Shown here piece after piece: positions 40,777 through 45,160 of a DNA stretch of 45,160 nt. The notes beneath the pieces are model-generated. The model made no database searches, was not told where the DNA came from, and saw only the letters and a list, made by a program, of their open reading frames with translations. The DNA is from Lachnospiraceae bacterium (GTDB lineage: Bacteria; Bacillota; Clostridia; Lachnospirales; Lachnospiraceae). The translations under genes and the position numbers were made by a program. The stretch covers positions 1 through 45,160 of the forward strand of contig JAUNOI010000011.1 in the NCBI GenBank assembly GCA_030531165.1. The letters run 5' to 3'. Every line of letters starts with the position of its first letter. The stretch's first letter is position 1.

Positions 40777-42807
40777 CTAAAGCTGTAATGCCAGTTCCAA
40801 TTGTTTTTTTAAACGTTCATTCTGCAGATTTTGAAACGAAAATCCTTCCTGTTCCAGCAGTTCGATCGAATCAGCTGCCATTTTCAATAAATCCGCATTT
40901 TGATAAATATCGGCAAGCACAAAATCCATCATGCCGCTCTGCCGGACACCGAAGAAATCGCCGGGTCCACGCAATTTTAAATCTTCATTCGCTATATAAA
41001 ATCCATCGTTTGACCGATTTAAGATTTCCAGACGTTTTTTGGTCTCATCATTATCTTTTCCACTAATAAAGATACAATACGACTGACTATCTCCACGTCC
41101 GATTCTTCCCCGGAGCTGATGAAGCTGTGCAAGTCCAAACCGTTCTGCATTTTCCACCATCATAACCGTTGCATTCGGAACATTGATTCCAACCTCGATT
41201 ACCGTCGTTGAAACCAGCACATCAATGATCCCTCTTCCAAACTCATCCATAATCCGGTTCTTTTCCACTGCCTTCATTCGTCCGTTCAGACATTCAACCC
41301 GGATTGACGGTGGAAGATTCTGTTTCAGGATTTTCGCATATTCCGTTACATTTTCCGCTTCCATATTCTCACTTTCCTCAACCATCGGACAGATCACATA
41401 TGCCTGATGTCCCATCTGAACCTGCTTTTCAATAAAACGATATGCATTTGGACGATAACTCGTATTGACGACACAGTTTTTGATCGGCAGACGGTTTGCG
41501 GGCAGTTCATCGATAATCGAGATAGCTAGATCACCGTACATGATCAATGCAAGCGTCCGGGGAATCGGTGTTGCACTCATGACGAGTACATGTGGCTCAA
41601 GACCCTTACGGTACAGCGCTTCCCGCTGCTTCACACCGAAGCGGTGCTGTTCATCCGTAATAACAAGAGCTAAGCAATTGTACTCGACCTTTTCCTGAAT
41701 CAATGCATGCGTTCCAATGATCAAATCTAATTCATGATCTTTTAATTTTTGATAAATTTCCCGCTTTTCTTTCGCCTTTGTTGATCCGGTCAACAGTCCG
41801 ATGCGGACAGGATACGGTTCAAGCAGTTTACAAAATGTTTCATAATGCTGCACTGCAAGTACTTCCGTCGGTGCCATTAAAGCCCCCTGATATCCGTTTG
41901 TTACGGTCATGAAAAGCAGGATAACAGCTAAAATCGTCTTCCCTGAGCCAACGTCGCCCTGTACGAGACGATTCATGACTTCTTCTTTTACTAAATCCTC
42001 TTTCATCTCCTGCAGAGCACATTTTTGAGCATTCGTCAGATCAAACGGAAGATGTTCCATAAAGTCACGGCTTTCTTTCGTTTCCCTGATAATGTACTGA
42101 TTCTGAACTACGCCGGTCTTTTCTTTTACCATCCGCATTGCAGCAAGAAAGATGAAAAATTCATCAAAAATCAATCTTTTTTTCGCCTCAATCACTTCCT
42201 GTCGTTCTATCGGAAAGTGAACATTCTTTAGCGCCTTTCCATACGACTGAAGATGGTATCTCTCTATGATCTTGTCCGGAAGATATTCCTGTGCCGTTTC
42301 CATATACTCTTTCGTCTGGCTCATTGCCTTTATGATCATCTTATTCGTCAGACCACGGCTCAGCGGATAAACAGGCTGCAGATGCTCTCTTTGTTTTGCA
42401 TAACTTTCTTCCGTAAATACTTCAGGATGTTCCATGACAAGCCTTCCGTTCTTCATAACCGGCGTTCCGACAAATATCTTTGAATCCCCCTGATGAATCT
42501 GCTTTCTCATGTACGGCATATTGTACCAGATCAACCCCAAAGATCCTGAATGATCTCTGATATTGCATGTTGTTATTTTTAGCCCTTTGAACTGTCGATA
42601 AACCGGTGTATTCGTAATCTTTCCACAAACAGCAATGCGGATGCCCGGCTGGGCATCCGCAATTGAAACCGGTTCTTCATATGTTAAATAGTAACGCGGA
42701 TATAACGTTACAAGATCGTCAATCATCTCAATACCCGCCGAGCGAAAAATCTGCTCCGTCTTATCTCCGATTCCTTTCAAAGAGCGAATAGAATCCGTTC
42801 CATTCAT
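40777..42807 (-). CDS. recG: ATP-dependent DNA helicase RecG
   Basis: A 676-aa RecG, which remodels stalled forks and branched DNA. The N-terminal wedge has LKGIGDKTEQIFRSAGI and an OB fold; helicase motifs are GDVGSGKT (I), DEQHRFGVKQRE (II), SATPIPRT (III), STTVIEVGINVPNAT (V) and QLRGRIGRG (VI). Length is normal. The ATG at 42807 is 2 bases after the yloV stop with only a weak ribosome site, suggesting coupled translation. Confidence 0.97.
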   Translation of the reverse strand: MNGTDSIRSLKGIGDKTEQIFRSAGIEMIDDLVTLYPRYYLTYEEPVSIADAQPGIRIAVCGKITNTPVYRQFKGLKITTCNIRDHSGSLGLIWYNMPYMRKQIHQGDSKIFVGTPVMKNGRLVMEHPEVFTEESYAKQREHLQPVYPLSRGLTNKMIIKAMSQTKEYMETAQEYLPDKIIERYHLQSYGKALKNVHFPIERQEVIEAKKRLIFDEFFIFLAAMRMVKEKTGVVQNQYIIRETKESRDFMEHLPFDLTNAQKCALQEMKEDLVKEEVMNRLVQGDVGSGKTILAVILLFMTVTNGYQGALMAPTEVLAVQHYETFCKLLEPYPVRIGLLTGSTKAKEKREIYQKLKDHELDLIIGTHALIQEKVEYNCLALVITDEQHRFGVKQREALYRKGLEPHVLVMSATPIPRTLALIMYGDLAISIIDELPANRLPIKNCVVNTSYRPNAYRFIEKQVQMGHQAYVICPMVEESENMEAENVTEYAKILKQNLPPSIRVECLNGRMKAVEKNRIMDEFGRGIIDVLVSTTVIEVGINVPNATVMMVENAERFGLAQLHQLRGRIGRGDSQSYCIFISGKDNDETKKRLEILNRSNDGFYIANEDLKLRGPGDFFGVRQSGMMDFVLADIYQNADLLKMAADSIELLEQEGFSFQNLQNERLKKQLELALQL

Positions 42808-42809
42808 GA

Positions 42810-44483
42810 TTATTCTACCGATAATACATAATAGTAAATCGGCTGACCGCCTTTTTGCAGTTCAACATCACAATCAGGAAATGCCTCTTCCAGCACTTCT
42901 ACGAATTCTTCGGCATCGGCTTCCTCAATATCCTGTCCATAGTAGATAGAAATCAGTTCACTATCTTCATCAACCATACCTTTTAACAGTTCCAGCGTTG
43001 TCTCAGAAACATCCTGTCCAACGGCTTTAATTCCATCATCATCGATTCCCATAATATCATTGATCTTGATTTCCTTACCATCCACGGAAGTATCGCGGAC
43101 AGCATATGTGACCTGTCCGGTCTTGATGTAAGAAATTGCTTCCTGCATCGCCTCTTCATTATCTTCCGGAGCCGCATCAGGAACAAAAGAAATCACTGCT
43201 GCAATTCCCTGTGGTACTGTCTTGGTCGGAATCACGATAATATCTTTATCCTCTACAAGATCTCTTGCCTGCTCCGCAGCGAGAATAATATTTTTATTGT
43301 TCGGCAAGATGAAAATATGATCTGCATTTACCTGATCGATCGCATTCAGCATATCTTCTGTGCTCGGATTCATCGTCTGACCACCTTCAATCAGATAGTC
43401 AACTCCCAATCCTTTAAATATCTCATTCATACCGCTTCCAACAGAAACCGCAATGAATCCATTCTTTTTTCTTTCCTGTGCTTTTTTTGTTTTCTCTTCT
43501 GCCTCCTGCTGAGCAGCAATCTTCGAAGCATCTTTGATTAATTTTTCTTCATGTTCCAGACGCATATTATCGATCTTCATATTTGTCAGAGAACCAAATG
43601 TTAACGCTTTTTCAAATGCCTGACCCGGATGATTCGTATGAACATGTACTTTCACGATCTCATCATCCGCAACGACTACTAAAGAATCTCCAATCGATGT
43701 CAGGAATTCTTTCATCTCCTGTTCTTCTTTATCACCGAACTCTTTTTCCAGCATAATAATGAATTCCGTACAATATCCGAATTTAATATCAGCAGTTGAA
43801 ACATCTGATCCTGCTGCAGATGGCGCTGATGCCGGTTTCTTTGCTGCAACCAGGATATCTACATCGATTTCTTTACCCAAAAATGCATCATAGGCACCTT
43901 TTAACACTTCCAGAAGCCCCTGTCCGCCGGAATCCACTACACCAGCTTCTTTTAATACAGGAAGCATATCCTGTGTTTTAGCAAGGATCTCTTCTGCCGC
44001 TTCTAATACAGTTTTACAAAATGTATCAATATCCTTTGTCTCCTCCGCAGCTTCTGCAGCTCTTTCCGCAGTTACGCGCGCAACGGTAAGAATCGTACCT
44101 TCTTTTGGCTTCATAACAGCTTTATATGCTGTCTGAACAGCCAGATCGAAACCTTCTGCAATGTTCGCAGTTGTGAGCACATCTTTCTCTTTGATCGCTC
44201 TTGTAAATCCTCGGAATAACTGGGATAATATAACACCCGAGTTACCTCTGGCTCCACGAAGTGAACCACTCGAAATAGCTTTTGACAATTCATTCATCGT
44301 TGGATTCTCAATCGCTCCAACTTCCTTGGCCGCCGACATGATCGTCATGGACATATTCGTTCCGGTATCTCCGTCCGGTACTGGAAATACGTTCAGTTCA
44401 TTAATATATTCTTTATTTGCTTCAATTCGTTTTGCACCGCCTAAAAACATCTTCTGCAGAGTGCTGGCATTTATCTGATTCAT
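42810..44483 (-). CDS. yloV: FakA/YloV-type DAK2-domain kinase
   Basis: A 557-aa protein with the DhaL-like nucleotide domain (NVFPVPDGDTGTNMSMT near residues 31-47, GARGNSGVILSQ), a central domain and the C-terminal region ending YYVLSVE. In staphylococci FakA phosphorylates fatty acids bound by a DegV-type partner; no DegV gene is in this window. The FakA role is inferred by homology. AGGAGGAA precedes ATG 44483, 27 bases after yloU. Confidence 0.92.
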   Translation of the reverse strand: MNQINASTLQKMFLGGAKRIEANKEYINELNVFPVPDGDTGTNMSMTIMSAAKEVGAIENPTMNELSKAISSGSLRGARGNSGVILSQLFRGFTRAIKEKDVLTTANIAEGFDLAVQTAYKAVMKPKEGTILTVARVTAERAAEAAEETKDIDTFCKTVLEAAEEILAKTQDMLPVLKEAGVVDSGGQGLLEVLKGAYDAFLGKEIDVDILVAAKKPASAPSAAGSDVSTADIKFGYCTEFIIMLEKEFGDKEEQEMKEFLTSIGDSLVVVADDEIVKVHVHTNHPGQAFEKALTFGSLTNMKIDNMRLEHEEKLIKDASKIAAQQEAEEKTKKAQERKKNGFIAVSVGSGMNEIFKGLGVDYLIEGGQTMNPSTEDMLNAIDQVNADHIFILPNNKNIILAAEQARDLVEDKDIIVIPTKTVPQGIAAVISFVPDAAPEDNEEAMQEAISYIKTGQVTYAVRDTSVDGKEIKINDIMGIDDDGIKAVGQDVSETTLELLKGMVDEDSELISIYYGQDIEEADAEEFVEVLEEAFPDCDVELQKGGQPIYYYVLSVE

Positions 44484-44510
44484 CGTTAAAAATTTCCTCC
44501 TTATATTCGA

Positions 44511-44867
44511 TTAATCGAGTGAGCGCACTCCCTCAACATAAATATTGATTTTTTCAACTTCAAGACCTGTAAATTCTTCGATTTTATAGGTAACTGTATC
44601 AATTAAGTTTTCTGCCACTACTGCAATACTGACACCATAGGCAACAATAATATGAAAGTCTACTGTAATCTTATTATCATTGATCACTGCTCTTACACCC
44701 TTTTTTACATGTTCACGGCTTAAGAGATCCGCAATTCCGTGTTTCATGTTCACACTTGCCATTCCGACAATTCCAAAGCATTCTAACGCACAAATACCTG
44801 CGTATTTTGCCAGTACGTTCTGATCAATACTGATTTTGCCTTTATTTGTATCCATATGCCCTTTCAT
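44511..44867 (-). CDS. yloU: Asp23/Gls24 family protein YloU
   Basis: A 118-aa Asp23 domain protein (GKISIDQNVLAKYAGICALE, VDFHIIVAYGVSIAVVAENL, VEKINIYVEGVRS). Members are linked to envelope stress or to the fatty acid kinase system; this one sits before yloV as in Bacillus. ATG 44867 is chosen because GGAGG lies 8 bases upstream; another ATG at 44873 is too close to that site. It heads the operon yloU-yloV-recG-acyP. Confidence 0.92.
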   Translation of the reverse strand: MKGHMDTNKGKISIDQNVLAKYAGICALECFGIVGMASVNMKHGIADLLSREHVKKGVRAVINDNKITVDFHIIVAYGVSIAVVAENLIDTVTYKIEEFTGLEVEKINIYVEGVRSLD

Positions 44868-44947
44868 ACGCATAACCTCCAAAATTTTTCTTAAGAAATA
44901 AATAAAATAAAAGATGTATTATGATAAATATACACATAATCACTTAT

Positions 44948-44976
44948 ATTATACTATAACTTATGAAAAATGGAAA
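44948..44976 (-). promoter_or_regulatory. Promoter of yloU-yloV-recG-acyP
   Basis: TTTCCA (44971-44976), 17 bases, TATAAT (44948-44953) on the minus strand; 4/6 and 6/6 to consensus. The leader would be about 70 bases and AT-rich. Confidence 0.55.
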
Positions 44977-44983
44977 CATTTTC

Positions 44984-45012
44984 TTGACATGTATTTTTTG
45001 GCATTTTAAAAT
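44984..45012 (+). promoter_or_regulatory. Promoter of the acyltransferase gene
   Basis: TTGACA (44984-44989), 17 bases, TAAAAT (45007-45012) on the plus strand; 6/6 and 5/6 to consensus. It stands nearly back-to-back with the yloU promoter. Confidence 0.8.
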
Positions 45013-45035
45013 AGTGTACTTAGGAGGGCAAAAAA

Positions 45036-45160
45036 ATGAATCATTCGAAAAAAGTACGAGATTCCTTTTTTGACAACTATAAAGCATTTCTAATCCTTTG
45101 TGTTGTCATAGGACATTTTTTAGATCACTTTACGGAAGATTTCAGAATTGCGGAAATTCT
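45036..45160 (+). CDS. Acyltransferase 3 family membrane protein (5' part only)
   Basis: Only the first 41 codons are inside the window. After TTAGGAGGG, ATG at 45036 starts MNHSKKVRDSFFDNYKAF, then a hydrophobic stretch LILCVVIGHFLDHF. The pattern of a basic start, (D/N)xxK and VVxGH is that of acyltransferase 3 proteins (OatA, WecH and related), where the His of GH is conserved. The acceptor (peptidoglycan, polysaccharide or other) cannot be told from so little. It takes the divergent position beside yloU, where many Firmicutes have rpmB. Confidence 0.7.
   Translation, partial: MNHSKKVRDSFFDNYKAFLILCVVIGHFLDHFTEDFRIAEI

Noticed and set aside
1..45160. CRISPR, prophage, insertion sequence, tRNA or rRNA genes
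   Set aside because: I looked for regularly spaced repeats, transposase or integrase motifs and cloverleaf-like sequences and saw none that stand up.

Overview
The window (about 39% GC by eye) looks like the chromosomal core of a low-GC, spore-forming Clostridia bacterium, most likely a Lachnospiraceae relative. Three things point there: an alpha/beta small acid-soluble spore protein gene with a sigma-G-like promoter, the radC-mreCD-mrdA-minCDE-rodA order, and the yloU-yloV-recG and rnc-smc-ftsY blocks. Species is inferred only to family level. Nearly all genes lie on the minus strand. The exceptions are a Na/phosphate transporter gene, tmcAL, a ylbJ-like gene and a partial acyltransferase gene at the right edge.

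Layout from left to right: (1) 1-4248, a minus-strand operon of a TIGR01212 radical SAM gene, an orphan HlyD-like adaptor gene, yggS, sepF and partial ylmH, with an intergenic repeat between sepF and ylmH. (2) 4391-4819, a solitary 142-aa P-loop protein with its own terminator. (3) 4889-14281, the wall elongation and division-site operon radC-mreC-mreD-mrdA-minC-minD-minE-rodA-mgsA-like-dacA. Its PBP2 carries an insertion of about 230 residues, its mgsA-like gene lacks the known catalytic residues, and mreB is absent. (4) 14437-22644, the operon miaB-mutS-mutL-miaA-ynbB for tRNA modification and mismatch repair, with a clear promoter. (5) 22782-25230, a VOC-family gene divergent from a Na/Pi cotransporter gene that is preceded by three exact 11-bp-spaced TTTACA boxes resembling a Pho box. 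(6) 25288-36067, the minus-strand blocks plsX-rnc-smc-ftsY-ilvA, pdxK, yceD-rpmF and ackA. (7) 36222-40300, tmcAL and a ylbJ-like gene convergent with rsmD-coaD-coiled-coil gene, then the spore protein gene. (8) 40481-44867, yloU-yloV-recG-acyP. (9) 45036 to the edge, a partial acyltransferase gene.

No mobile element, phage, CRISPR array, rRNA or tRNA is seen. The main unexplained items are: a structured intergenic repeat in three copies of one orientation, with compensatory arm changes between copies, two of them lying just after terminator hairpins; a methylglyoxal-synthase homologue that keeps phosphate-site residues but not the catalytic ones; the repeat-built insertion in PBP2; the small P-loop protein; and several conserved clusters from which an expected member (mreB, acpP, pta, hfq) is missing. 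I did not find a convincing new multi-gene defence or biosynthetic system.
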